Origin: JBGTGG01 sp964398945
GTDB lineage: Bacteria; Bacteroidota; Bacteroidia; Cytophagales; Cyclobacteriaceae
DNA: 64,000 nucleotides
Direction of reading: 5' to 3'
Assembly: GCA_964398945.1 (NCBI GenBank)
Contig: CAYNOT010000010.1
Span: 124,001 to 188,000 of the forward strand
The translations under genes were made by a program, and so were the position numbers. How positions within the stretch are numbered: the stretch's first letter is position 1; every line of letters begins with the position of its first letter. A model generated the notes under the pieces. It was not told the origin of the DNA, searched no databases, and worked only from the letters and a program-made list of their open reading frames with translations. Shown here one piece after another: positions 33,176 to 43,650 of this stretch.

Positions 33176-33287
33176 CGTTTAATGGTCAAGCGATCTCTTT
33201 TAAATTCCTTATTTTTCAGAAATGAAAATAAAATTGCCATATTCCCTAAAAACATGTGTCCTTTAAAAAAATATTAATGATTAACAC

Positions 33288-34727
33288 ATGAAGCGCGCGC
33301 TACTTGTTTTTGTGATTTTAGTTGCTGCCTGTATTGGCGGGGTGCTAGGCTCTATCTTTACACTTCGGTATTTTGAATCACCCCAAAAGCCTTATCGGTC
33401 CATTGAAGAACGTCAACAATTATTACAGACGAATGCCACTACACGCGACACGTCTTATAAGGTACCGTACCATCTCGATTTTACCGAAGCTTCACGATTG
33501 GTAACGCAAGGTGTCGTGCATTTGCGAACTTCGTATGGGGCAGGAAATTTTAGTTTGAACCCGCTCGAAAGTTATTTTGACAGCCCGGCACGCTCATCCG
33601 GTTCGGGTGTTATTATTTCGGATGATGGCTTTATTGTTACAAATTATCACGTAGTTGAGGAAGCCACACAAATTGAAGTGGTATTGAACAACAACGACCG
33701 CTACTATGCAAAAGTAATGGGCGCTGATCCTACCACGGACCTGGCCTTGTTAAAAATCAATTCTTCCAATTTACCCTTTGTACGATATGGTGATTCGGAT
33801 GCTTTGCAAGCCGGTGAATGGGTATTGGCCATCGGTAATCCCTTTGAGTTAAACTCTACAGTTACTGCAGGTATCGTAAGCGCGAAAGCACGCAACATTG
33901 GTATTCTTGGTGATCGTAATAATTTACAAGTGGAATCTTTTATCCAAACCGATGCAGCCGTAAACCCCGGCAATAGCGGTGGAGCGCTTGTCAATTTAAA
34001 AGGTGAGTTGGTGGGGATCAATTCGGCAATTGCCACATCAACCGGTGGGTATCAGGGGTATTCTTTCGCGATTCCGGTTTCGTTGGTAAAAAAAGTAATG
34101 GATGATTTGTTGGAGTTCGGACAAGTACAACGCGGTTTGTTAGGTGTGCAGATAGAAGGTGTCACAGCACGGATTGCCGAGCGGTTTGATTTGCCGGTCA
34201 ACCAGGGTGTATTGGTGCGCAGGGTAAACAAAGGCAGTGCTGCCGAGCAGTCTGGTATAGAAGTGGGCGATGTAATCATAGAAATTGCCGATCATCCGGT
34301 TGCCAATGTATCGGAGTTGCAAGAGCGTGTTGCACGCCACCGCCCCGGTGATGAGATCCACGTGACGATTATACATAAGGGTGATAGAAGGGAATTGAAA
34401 ACACGCCTTAAAAATTTTGAAGGCCAGGAAGAAACGTACAAAGTAGTGGTTGCTACAGAATTGGATGGGGCAAGCTTCGGAGATCTATCATATCAGGAGC
34501 TGGCACGGCTAGGATTGGAGGGTGGTGTGAAAGTAAATTCAATAAAAGAAGGAAGTTGGTTGGAAGCTACGATCAAAAAAGATTTCATCATCACGTATGT
34601 CGATAAAATCAGTGTTGAAAACCTGGAGGATCTAAACCGCATCCTGGCGATGAAACGGGGAGGGGTTTTGATAGAAGGGGTTTATCCCAATGGAGAGAAG
34701 GGTGTATATGGTTTGGATTGGAAATAA
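33288..34727 (+). CDS. HtrA/Deg-family periplasmic serine protease
   Basis: 479 residues. One N-terminal membrane or signal helix (about 4-27). The trypsin-like domain carries the triad His121 (VTNYHVVEEA), Asp151 (PTTDLALLKI) and Ser230 (NPGNSGGALVN). Two PDZ domains follow (about 275-360, with RGLLGVQIEGV; and about 375-475). Deg proteases degrade or refold misfolded envelope proteins. It lies after hsp20, fitting a stress-response neighbourhood, but has its own upstream gap of 175 bp. Confidence 0.95.
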   Translation: MKRALLVFVILVAACIGGVLGSIFTLRYFESPQKPYRSIEERQQLLQTNATTRDTSYKVPYHLDFTEASRLVTQGVVHLRTSYGAGNFSLNPLESYFDSPARSSGSGVIISDDGFIVTNYHVVEEATQIEVVLNNNDRYYAKVMGADPTTDLALLKINSSNLPFVRYGDSDALQAGEWVLAIGNPFELNSTVTAGIVSAKARNIGILGDRNNLQVESFIQTDAAVNPGNSGGALVNLKGELVGINSAIATSTGGYQGYSFAIPVSLVKKVMDDLLEFGQVQRGLLGVQIEGVTARIAERFDLPVNQGVLVRRVNKGSAAEQSGIEVGDVIIEIADHPVANVSELQERVARHRPGDEIHVTIIHKGDRRELKTRLKNFEGQEETYKVVVATELDGASFGDLSYQELARLGLEGGVKVNSIKEGSWLEATIKKDFIITYVDKISVENLEDLNRILAMKRGGVLIEGVYPNGEKGVYGLDWK

Positions 34728-34782
34728 CCTGATATTTTAAGGAAAAGGCTTAGTTTTGCTGCGCTACATTGTTAATCTTCGA

Positions 34783-34801
34783 TTTAGTTAGTCTAACTAA
34801 A
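34783..34801. promoter_or_regulatory. Perfect 19-bp palindrome upstream of the ALDH7 gene
   Basis: TTTAGTTAG-T-CTAACTAAA, 20 bp before the ATG at 34822. Size and symmetry suit a dimeric winged-helix repressor such as the MarR family (inference). No regulator gene is adjacent. Confidence 0.6.
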
Positions 34802-34821
34802 CAACCTTAAGTTTACCACCG

Positions 34822-36363
<1,542 letters not shown>

Positions 36364-36501
36364 AAAGCATAGTGGCGATACGGCTTTTCATTCAGCACCA
36401 CGGGGCATTATGATATTCGGTATCTTTATGGATTATCATCTACGGAACCTTTGGAATTAATCATCAAAAGGTTATTTTTATAAAGCTCAAAAACAATATG
36501 T

Positions 36502-36909
36502 ATGGCAGCACGGAAATTTAAGACAGTAATGTTGATCGATGACAATGAGATCGATAATCTTATTAACCAAAAAATGATAGAGGCTGCAGCCATAGCAGAA
36601 AATATTTACACACACACAGGTGCAAAGAGTGCCATTGAGTTCTTGAAGAACATGGAGAAACTTGATGTTGCAGATAATGTCTTGCCTGATGTAATCTTCC
36701 TCGATATCGATATGCCACTCATGGATGGTTTTCAATTTCTTGATGAATTTGAGAAACTGACAAACGTTGCAAAAGGAAAATGCAAAATTGTGATGTTGAC
36801 CTCTTCCATTAACCCGCAGGACTTCAACAGGTCGAAGAAGTATGAAAATGTTAAGCAGTATATAAACAAACCGTTATCGCACGAAAGTATCGTACAATTG
36901 GCTGTTTAA
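36502..36909 (+). CDS. Single-domain response regulator
   Basis: 135 residues, a stand-alone receiver. Acidic pair in LIDDNEIDN, phospho-acceptor Asp68 in VIFLDIDMPLMDG, Thr in MLTSSI and Lys in YINKPLS. No output domain. Receivers of this kind in Cytophagales pass phosphate to or from distant kinases; no kinase gene is adjacent. The ATG at 36502 was chosen; one at 36498 is out of frame. Confidence 0.92.
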   Translation: MAARKFKTVMLIDDNEIDNLINQKMIEAAAIAENIYTHTGAKSAIEFLKNMEKLDVADNVLPDVIFLDIDMPLMDGFQFLDEFEKLTNVAKGKCKIVMLTSSINPQDFNRSKKYENVKQYINKPLSHESIVQLAV

Positions 36910-36920
36910 TTCATTACTGT

Positions 36921-38369
36921 TTAGTATTCCGTTAGTTTTTTCACCAAGACCTCGTCCAGCTTGATCAATTTGGTTGGAGCAAAATAATTTACCTCCAAAG
37001 CATTCAGTTTTGGAATAATCGCGCTGATCTTTTTGGTTTTCTCCTTCTTCGCTTCACTGGTCGAAATTTTCAGTACTTTAATGAAGAGTTGGATGTTCTC
37101 GCAACTATCCTTTCCGAAAATCCGGATTTGGCGCTGAATGGAATTTGCCAATTGGTTAAAGAGTTCATAATCCTGCATCAAGGTATACTGCAGTGCAAGG
37201 AAGGATTTAATCTCTAACTGGGTATACGGATATTTTTTCAAGCTCACCTCGTTCAGCAGGTTGTTGATGAGCTTGGCTGCCTCATCATACTTTTCTACGT
37301 AGTAAGCAGAGATCGCCCTGTATACGGTGTAAACAATATGCTTGGGCACATCCACCTTGTCCACCTCATAATCCATGAAGATGTTTTCATTCTCATGGTA
37401 CATTTCTTTTTCATTTCCGGTACGGATTTGCCGATGGATTTTAGAAATAAGGAATTGCGCAGGAAATGTAAAGGTCGGATAGTTTACCAGCAGGTTGGCA
37501 GAAGCATCATTTACTTCTTCATAGAATTTTTCTGCCTGTTTGTAAACTTTGTAATGGTTGTAATACTCTAGTTTCAGGAATTCAAAGACCAGGTTTAGAT
37601 GGTAATAGATTGCATCCAAATGATAGCTGTCAAATATTTTCTGTGCTTTCTCGAATATATCCTCAATCGATTCACTTTCCGCATCTTCATTTCCTTCATC
37701 TTTCTCTACAAAAAGCCGGTGGAATACATACATGCAGCTCTGGTAAACATAGAGCCGATGGGATTCGTAAAGTTTGGCCACATTGATCATTTCCTTCATG
37801 AGCAAACTCAGCCCAAGTTTCTCAACTTCCCCGGCATTGAGGAGGTAGTCACCATATTTCTTAAAATAATCAGCGAGCAGGTCTTCGGCCTTATCCACGG
37901 CCAACATATACGCCACATGGCGGTTGTACAATTGTGAATATTGAAAATAGTCGGGGGAGTTTACATTTAGTTTTTTGAGCGATTTATAAATAACTGTCAG
38001 TTCATTGGCCAAATCATAGTCCAACAACTCTTTCTCGAGCTTCTTAAGTGTAGCAATGGATATTGCTTTCTTCTTGGTGAACAAAACTTCATTGATATTG
38101 GCCACTTTCCGTAATACATCGGTTCGCGGGCTCTCCAATTGCTCCATTAAATACTCCTCGATCTTGAGGTTTAAACGGGACCGCAGTGTGTAGTATGCAT
38201 TTGCATTCACATCCAGTTCGGTCATTATCTTATTGTCGGAAAGCTGGCGGAGACGCAAGGCCTGGAGTAGATAAGCTGATTTGTCGGCATTGCTTTCAAT
38301 CAATGAGTCGTAAATAGCTTTGTAGTCCTTCTCGGCTAGTTGTTTAATAATATTCTTTAGCTTAGCCAT
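36921..38369 (-). CDS. Conserved Bacteroidota helical-repeat protein, unknown function
   Basis: 482 residues, almost entirely alpha-helical and highly charged, with TPR-like periodicity from about 110 to 450. The N-terminal block (LAEKDYKAIYDSLIESNADKS...LRLRQLSDNKIM...NAYYTLRSRLN) reads like a conserved family signature I associate with Bacteroidota proteins of unknown function. No signal peptide or membrane helix, so cytoplasmic. Convergent with the response regulator gene at its 3' end and divergent from the WG-repeat gene. Confidence 0.8.
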   Translation of the reverse strand: MAKLKNIIKQLAEKDYKAIYDSLIESNADKSAYLLQALRLRQLSDNKIMTELDVNANAYYTLRSRLNLKIEEYLMEQLESPRTDVLRKVANINEVLFTKKKAISIATLKKLEKELLDYDLANELTVIYKSLKKLNVNSPDYFQYSQLYNRHVAYMLAVDKAEDLLADYFKKYGDYLLNAGEVEKLGLSLLMKEMINVAKLYESHRLYVYQSCMYVFHRLFVEKDEGNEDAESESIEDIFEKAQKIFDSYHLDAIYYHLNLVFEFLKLEYYNHYKVYKQAEKFYEEVNDASANLLVNYPTFTFPAQFLISKIHRQIRTGNEKEMYHENENIFMDYEVDKVDVPKHIVYTVYRAISAYYVEKYDEAAKLINNLLNEVSLKKYPYTQLEIKSFLALQYTLMQDYELFNQLANSIQRQIRIFGKDSCENIQLFIKVLKISTSEAKKEKTKKISAIIPKLNALEVNYFAPTKLIKLDEVLVKKLTEY

Positions 38370-38493
38370 TCTTAATTTTTTGTGGAGTTAAAATTTACAA
38401 ATTTTTTTGATGCAACCAATCGATTCGGAAAACTCATTGTGGATAAATCTTGCCTACACCCGTGTGCGAGTAACATGGGTTGCTGAAACTTTG

Positions 38494-38502
38494 TAATTTT
38501 GG
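38494..38502 (+). promoter_or_regulatory. Promoter -7 element of the WG-repeat gene
   Basis: TAATTTTGG fits TAnnTTTG and lies 20 bp before the ATG at 38522. It shows that the in-frame codons from 38480 are promoter, not coding. Confidence 0.5.
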
Positions 38503-38521
38503 TCATTATTCAAATATAGTG

Positions 38522-41092
38522 ATGATTACACGGCTTTTTGCAATGATTTGTTTAGTAATTGTTACGGCTGGTGTATTGAAGGGTCAATCAAGTGCTGAAC
38601 GGTCTGCCTTGAATAACCTCGGAAAACAACGGTGGGACAAGGCACATTCGAATTTGAACAAAGCCATCCGAAAAGACAGCCTGAGCGTAACTGCATATTA
38701 TATCACTTCACTTTATTTCTTTTCCCCTGAGAACCCGGCTTACCAAATTGATTCGGCTTACACATTTTGCATGCAAGCCATGGCGCTCTACCCAACGGTT
38801 GAACCACGCGAGCGGGAGAAACTAAACCGGATTCCGCTCGATAGTGGTATGCTGGCTGACCTAAAGGCAAAAATTGACAGCGCAGCGTTTGCGCGGGCCA
38901 TGCACATCAATACCGAGGATGCGTATAGTTATTTTTTGTTCTCATTCCCTTATGCAGTACAACGTGAGCGCGCGGAAGAACTCAGGCATGAAGTTGCTTA
39001 CCTCGATGCCTTAAAAGAGAATACCTATCAGGGTTATTATACTTACCTCACTAAGTATCCCACTGCCGAACGCGCAACGGAAGCACGAAGACGCTATGAA
39101 AAATTGCTTTTCACCACGCTTACCGCGGATAAAAAATTAGCCACATACAAAGCATTTGTTCGCGATTATCCGGCCTCTCCATATCGCCAGGAAGCGCTTG
39201 ATGAGGTTTTTGAAATTAGCACGGCTTCCGGTGACCCAACTTCATTTTTAAAATTTCTAACGGAAAACCCCGAAAGCAGAAAAGCAAAAGTTGCACGCGA
39301 TATCCTATTCCACCGGGAGGAAGATATGGATTTGATTTTAACGGATTCGCTGCGTGCCGTTCAAATCCTTTCACAAGGGTATCTCGTGCCTTTCTTGCGC
39401 GATGACCAATTTGGGCTGATGAACAGCGAAGGCATTGATGTTTTGAAAAATATCGGGAATGAATTGGACCCATCGTATTTGTGTGGAAATATTTTGGAAG
39501 ACATCTTCATTGCTAAATACGGTGTGGTTGCGCGAAATGGAGCAATGGTGTATGAAGGTGAAGTAGAGGAGATAGAAGAATTAGGGTCTGGTTTTTTGCT
39601 GATCACCAGCGAATCGTGCATGCAACTCGTCCATTTATCCGGACACGTGTTGCCAACGGATTGCCTTCTGGATGCAAAGATGTTGGGGAACCGTCTGGTG
39701 GCAATTAAAAAGGAAAACAAATGGGCGCTGATGTCATTGGGCGGGAGGCAATTGACGGAGTATGATTTTCAGGATGTAAAGCAAATAGGAGAGGCAATTG
39801 CGTTCCAAAAAAATGGGCAATGGTTTTTGAAAACACCAGCTTCAGTAGGTGAACTTGCCGATGGAAACCCATTCATACCGGATCATTCCTATGACATGGT
39901 GGAGCCCTGGCTTTTCCATAAAATCTGGACAAAGAAAAATGGGAAAGAAAGTATCCTTGATAAAAATTTTAACCCACTAATACCCCCCACCAATCAAACG
40001 CTCACCACTACTTTTTTTGGCGCACTGGGTCAAACAGCCGAATCGGAAACACTTTACAATCCTGCTATGGAGAACATAGGTAGTTTTAAGAAAGCGAAAA
40101 TATATGATCCCTGGGTGGGTGTTCAAACTGATACGCAGTGGCGTTTGTTTGATGTTCCTTCTGAAAAATTTTTAGGTTCCTCTTTCGATAGCATCAATTT
40201 TATTGGCCCTGTTGCAGTGGGGTATTTGAAAGACAGCATGCAGGTATTTTTCAACAAGGATGTCAGACAATCTTTTTTGAGAACGGGCATTAAATTTATT
40301 CCCGGCAAGGATTCCATTTCGTTTGTGGGTTTACAAAAAGGGGATGAGCAACAGCTCTACAACTCCAATGGTGAAAAATTGTTTCATGCAGTATACGAGC
40401 AAATCCAATACCTGGGCGAGGGTTTTTTTATGGTGGAAAAAAAGAGGAAAAAGGGATTAGTGCAACGCGATGGGAAAGTTGTGCTCCCCCTTGAGTATGA
40501 TGGTATTGGCGGGATCGCAAATGCGAAAACAATCCCAATTTTAAAATCAATGAAGTTTGGCGCGTTTAATATCGTTTCAAAAAAAATTATCAAACCGGTG
40601 TATGATAAAAATATCACCGCGTATGGAGCTGATTTTTTGGTGGCTTACAAAGACGGGGCATACGGGTTTATCAATTGGGAGGGCAAACCACAAAGTAAAT
40701 TTGAGTTTGAAGAGGTTCGGTATTGGAACGATTCCGTTGCCTGGGTGAAGAAGGGTTTTCAGTGGTTGTTGTACGAGATCGAAACCAAGTCAGTGAAGCT
40801 AGAAATGGTAAAAGACTACCGGCTCATTAAAGACACTTCAGACGAAAAAATAGCCATTATACATGAGGATACTGCCTATGGTGTAATTAGTAGTAAAAAA
40901 GGCATCATTATCCCTTCAACCTTTTCGGATATCGTTAATATTGGGTCGGCAGAAAAGCCCTTTTACATGACCGAAAAGTTTGTGGAAGAAGCTTCGCTTT
41001 TTGTTGTGATTTACTATAATCATGAAGGAAAATTTTTACGCAGGCAAACGTATGAAGCAGATGACTACGAACGTATTTATTGCTCAAATTGA
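38522..41092 (+). CDS. Exported WG-repeat protein
   Basis: 856 residues from the ATG at 38522, which gives a proper signal peptide (MITRLFAMICLVIVTAGVLKG, cut by ~20). Residues ~20-260 are TPR-like helices (LGKQRWDKAHSNLNKAIRKDSLSV; YLTKYPTAERATEARRRYEKL). From about 290 on there are WG-type repeats (KWALMSLGGRQLTEYDF, KKGLVQRDGKVVLPLEYDGI, KFGAFNIVSKKIIKPVYD, AYGFINWEGKPQSKFEFEEV), short beta modules of unknown ligand. Likely periplasmic or surface. It is followed 23 bp later by a phosphatase gene. Confidence 0.85.
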   Translation: MITRLFAMICLVIVTAGVLKGQSSAERSALNNLGKQRWDKAHSNLNKAIRKDSLSVTAYYITSLYFFSPENPAYQIDSAYTFCMQAMALYPTVEPREREKLNRIPLDSGMLADLKAKIDSAAFARAMHINTEDAYSYFLFSFPYAVQRERAEELRHEVAYLDALKENTYQGYYTYLTKYPTAERATEARRRYEKLLFTTLTADKKLATYKAFVRDYPASPYRQEALDEVFEISTASGDPTSFLKFLTENPESRKAKVARDILFHREEDMDLILTDSLRAVQILSQGYLVPFLRDDQFGLMNSEGIDVLKNIGNELDPSYLCGNILEDIFIAKYGVVARNGAMVYEGEVEEIEELGSGFLLITSESCMQLVHLSGHVLPTDCLLDAKMLGNRLVAIKKENKWALMSLGGRQLTEYDFQDVKQIGEAIAFQKNGQWFLKTPASVGELADGNPFIPDHSYDMVEPWLFHKIWTKKNGKESILDKNFNPLIPPTNQTLTTTFFGALGQTAESETLYNPAMENIGSFKKAKIYDPWVGVQTDTQWRLFDVPSEKFLGSSFDSINFIGPVAVGYLKDSMQVFFNKDVRQSFLRTGIKFIPGKDSISFVGLQKGDEQQLYNSNGEKLFHAVYEQIQYLGEGFFMVEKKRKKGLVQRDGKVVLPLEYDGIGGIANAKTIPILKSMKFGAFNIVSKKIIKPVYDKNITAYGADFLVAYKDGAYGFINWEGKPQSKFEFEEVRYWNDSVAWVKKGFQWLLYEIETKSVKLEMVKDYRLIKDTSDEKIAIIHEDTAYGVISSKKGIIIPSTFSDIVNIGSAEKPFYMTEKFVEEASLFVVIYYNHEGKFLRRQTYEADDYERIYCSN

Positions 41093-41115
41093 TCTACAAA
41101 ATAATTTAAGATAGC

Positions 41116-42765
41116 ATGAGGATTTCAAAAATTTTAGTGGCGTTGCTGGTTGTTTCAGGTTTCGCACACGCGCAATCCGGTTTTAATGAAAAGCCAACAT
41201 TAATGGTGGGCATTGTGGTGGACCAGATGCGCTACGAGTATTTGCACCGCTATTACGATACTTTTGGCCCGGGTGGGTTTAAGCGGTTGATCAACGAGGG
41301 CTTCGTTTTGGAAAACGCGCACTACAATTATATTCCAACGATAACCGGCCCGGGCCATGCTTCGGTTTACACCGGCACAACGCCTGCCATCCATGGGATC
41401 ATTGGCAACGACTGGTATGACAAGGAACTGAACACGCATGTGAATTGTGTGAATGACCCACAGTACGAACCGGTTGGCAGCCCGGGGGGCAATGGCAATG
41501 TTTCACCGTGGCGTATGCGCAGTACAACGGTTACAGATGAATTGAAAATTGCATCGCAGGGAAATTCAAAAGTGGTCAGCATCTCCTGGAAAGACAGGGG
41601 TGCAGTTTTGCCGGGAGGCCATACCCCCAATGGCGCGTATTGGGTCGACTCAAAATCCACAACGTTTATTACCTCAACGTATTACCAACAACAACTACCA
41701 AAATGGTTGGTGGATTTTAATAAACGCGGTTTACCGGATTTGTATTTGAACGGTGTATGGAAACCCATTATGCCGATAGAGAAATATATCCAAAGCAGTA
41801 TTGACAACTCACCGTATGAGAGCAAACTTGCAGGAAAAGCAACACCAACCTTTCCGTACAACTTGAATGAATTGCGTGCTAAAGCAGGTGATTATAATCT
41901 TTTATATGTGACACCTTTCGGCAACGATTACATTACAGAAGCAGCGTTGGCGGCATTGAATGGGGAAAAATTGGGCAAGGGGCAATGGACAGATTTTTTG
42001 GCGATATCCTATTCGGCAACCGATGCATTGGGACATGCCATGGGGCCAAATGCGATTGAATTGCAAGACATGTACATCCGGTTGGATAAGAACATGGAAC
42101 ACCTTCTTAATAAATTGGATGAACAGGTTGGCAAAGGAAACTATACTGTTTTTTTAACGGCCGATCATGCAGTGGCAGAAGTTCCGCAATTTATGATTGA
42201 CAACAAATTGCCAGGGGGTTATCTGGATAATAAAAAAATACGGGAAGACCTCAACGCGCATCTGGCCAATTATTATCCGGGCCGTGAACTTGTGAAAGTG
42301 ATTTCGAATGGCCAGTTGTTTTTAAACTATGAAGTGTTTGATAACGACCCGAAATCAGCGGGTGTTCAAATGATGGTAGTTTCGGAATTGATCATTCAAT
42401 ACCTGAAGAAGCTGGAAGGAATTGCCGATGTGTATTCGCAAACGTTGATCAACATGGGCGATTATAATGAAGGTGGTATGAAAGGCATGGCCATCCGCGG
42501 CTATCACCAAAAGCGCTCCGGTGATTTGGTGATCATTGTGGAGTCGGGTTATTTTTCATCCAGTTCAAAAACAGGAACCACACACGGAAGTGGGTACAGT
42601 TATGATACGCATGTGCCGATTATTTTTTATGGTAAAGGCGTGAAGAAAGGATCTTCCAACCAGTATCATCGTATCACTGATATTGCGCCAACTGTTTCCA
42701 GGATTTTGAAAATCAAATTCCCAAGTGGTACTACCGGCCAGCCGATTGTGGAGATATTGGATTAA
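41116..42765 (+). CDS. Alkaline phosphatase superfamily protein (PafA-like)
   Basis: 549 residues with a signal peptide (cut near FAHAQ-SG, ~20). Metal-binding and nucleophile motifs of the PafA branch are visible: GIVVDQMRYEYL, nucleophile Thr77 in PTITGPGHAS, SYSATDALGHAMGP (Asp/His zinc ligands), TADHAVAEVP, and THGSGYSYDTHVPIIFYG near the end. PafA enzymes are calcium-independent periplasmic phosphomonoesterases that release phosphate. It probably shares a transcript with the WG-repeat gene upstream. Confidence 0.92.
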   Translation: MRISKILVALLVVSGFAHAQSGFNEKPTLMVGIVVDQMRYEYLHRYYDTFGPGGFKRLINEGFVLENAHYNYIPTITGPGHASVYTGTTPAIHGIIGNDWYDKELNTHVNCVNDPQYEPVGSPGGNGNVSPWRMRSTTVTDELKIASQGNSKVVSISWKDRGAVLPGGHTPNGAYWVDSKSTTFITSTYYQQQLPKWLVDFNKRGLPDLYLNGVWKPIMPIEKYIQSSIDNSPYESKLAGKATPTFPYNLNELRAKAGDYNLLYVTPFGNDYITEAALAALNGEKLGKGQWTDFLAISYSATDALGHAMGPNAIELQDMYIRLDKNMEHLLNKLDEQVGKGNYTVFLTADHAVAEVPQFMIDNKLPGGYLDNKKIREDLNAHLANYYPGRELVKVISNGQLFLNYEVFDNDPKSAGVQMMVVSELIIQYLKKLEGIADVYSQTLINMGDYNEGGMKGMAIRGYHQKRSGDLVIIVESGYFSSSSKTGTTHGSGYSYDTHVPIIFYGKGVKKGSSNQYHRITDIAPTVSRILKIKFPSGTTGQPIVEILD

Positions 42766-42797
42766 GGGGAAACATTTTTTTAGATATACGGGAATAA

Positions 42798-42826
42798 TTG
42801 AAATGTATGCATTGCGTATATTCGGG
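42798..42826 (+). promoter_or_regulatory. Promoter just outside the cassette-like unit
   Basis: TTG (42798-42800) and TATATTCGG (42817-42826 region), 16 bp apart, resemble the phylum's promoter. The cassette boundary GTTGGGC starts 2 bp further on, so the promoter lies in chromosomal DNA and would drive an inserted cassette. Confidence 0.5.
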
Positions 42827-42842
42827 TGTTGGGCGCAATGCC
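42827..42842 (+). repeat. Left boundary of an integron-cassette-like unit
   Basis: TGTTGGGCGCAATGCC matches, in inverted orientation, GGCACAGCGCCCAACA at 43451-43466 (14 of 16). GTTGGGC (42828-42834) fits the integron R' box GTTRRRY. Confidence 0.6.
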
Positions 42843-42862
42843 AATAAAATAGACACAACATT

Positions 42863-43444
42863 ATGAAGAGACTACTGATTTTAACTTTGCTCATGACCGG
42901 ATTGATAAATTCATCTTTCGGACAGAAAAACACGTATGGACTAAGTATTGGAGTTGCAAAAGGACTGATTATGAAACAAGCATTAGACGGAGGTGCCTCA
43001 TATGATTTAAATACAGGGATTTCAATCGGATTTCAATACAACCGACAACTAAATGATAAACTATATTTGCAGACAGGAATAAATTGGTATAAAAATAGCG
43101 TATCGGTGACTCCAAGTTTTCACCCGGACATAGATATGACACCGAAAGAATACGATATACAGTTGCTATATATTCCCGTATTCTTAAAGGTTGACATATC
43201 AAAATACTTTTTCATAAATGGTGGGCTGATTGTGGACTTCGACATCACAAAAAGTAAACACATAACTAGTCAATCTGGAATTGGTGCGGGATTAGGAATA
43301 GGAACTGAGTTTTCAATTACCGACAAATTAGTAATTCAACTAAATCCATATTTAAACTTTCATGGCTTAGCCCTAATTGACAAGGAAAATTATCCTGAAA
43401 GAATTTGTGACTTAGGAATTAAATTGAACTTGATATTGGAATGA
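42863..43444 (+). CDS. Outer-membrane beta-barrel protein, possible cassette gene
   Basis: 193 residues with a signal peptide (MKRLLILTLLMTGLINSSFG, cut near Gly20/Gln). The rest is alternating beta-strand pattern (ISIGFQYNRQLNDKLYLQTGINWY; YIPVFLKVDISKYFFINGGLIV; GLGIGTEFSITDKLVIQLNPYLNF), typical of small porin-family (OMP_b-brl) barrels of Bacteroidota. No specific function. It is the only gene between an R'-like box (42828) and an attC-like site (43459-43583), and it is more AT-rich by eye than the phosphatase gene before it, consistent with acquisition as a cassette. Confidence 0.82.
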   Translation: MKRLLILTLLMTGLINSSFGQKNTYGLSIGVAKGLIMKQALDGGASYDLNTGISIGFQYNRQLNDKLYLQTGINWYKNSVSVTPSFHPDIDMTPKEYDIQLLYIPVFLKVDISKYFFINGGLIVDFDITKSKHITSQSGIGAGLGIGTEFSITDKLVIQLNPYLNFHGLALIDKENYPERICDLGIKLNLILE

Positions 43445-43458
43445 GGAGTAGGCACAGC

Positions 43459-43583
43459 GCCCAACAAAAGCTATTTGCAATGGCTGGGTGAAGTGTAAGT
43501 ATAAAGTTTTATCTTCGTTACTTTGGTCACGGTGGACAATACGTTTTCAAAAGCCAGCCACTGCAAATAGCCAGACGTTATCT
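43459..43583 (+). repeat. attC-like recombination site
   Basis: The site begins with GCCCAAC (R'' consensus RYYYAAC) and ends with ACGTTATCT (core GTT). Between them GCTATTTGCAATGGCTGG (43470-43487) and CCAGCCACTGCAAATAGC (43554-43571) form an 18-bp inverted repeat with 17 matches around a 66-base centre. GCCCAAC is the exact complement of the GTTGGGC that opens the unit at 42828, the rule expected for a cassette's own R'' box. No integrase gene in the window. Confidence 0.6.
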
Positions 43584-43650
43584 TGTATTTTAGGACAGAA
43601 CAGTACAACTAATATAGACAAATAAATTAAACAATTAACAACTCAAAAAT

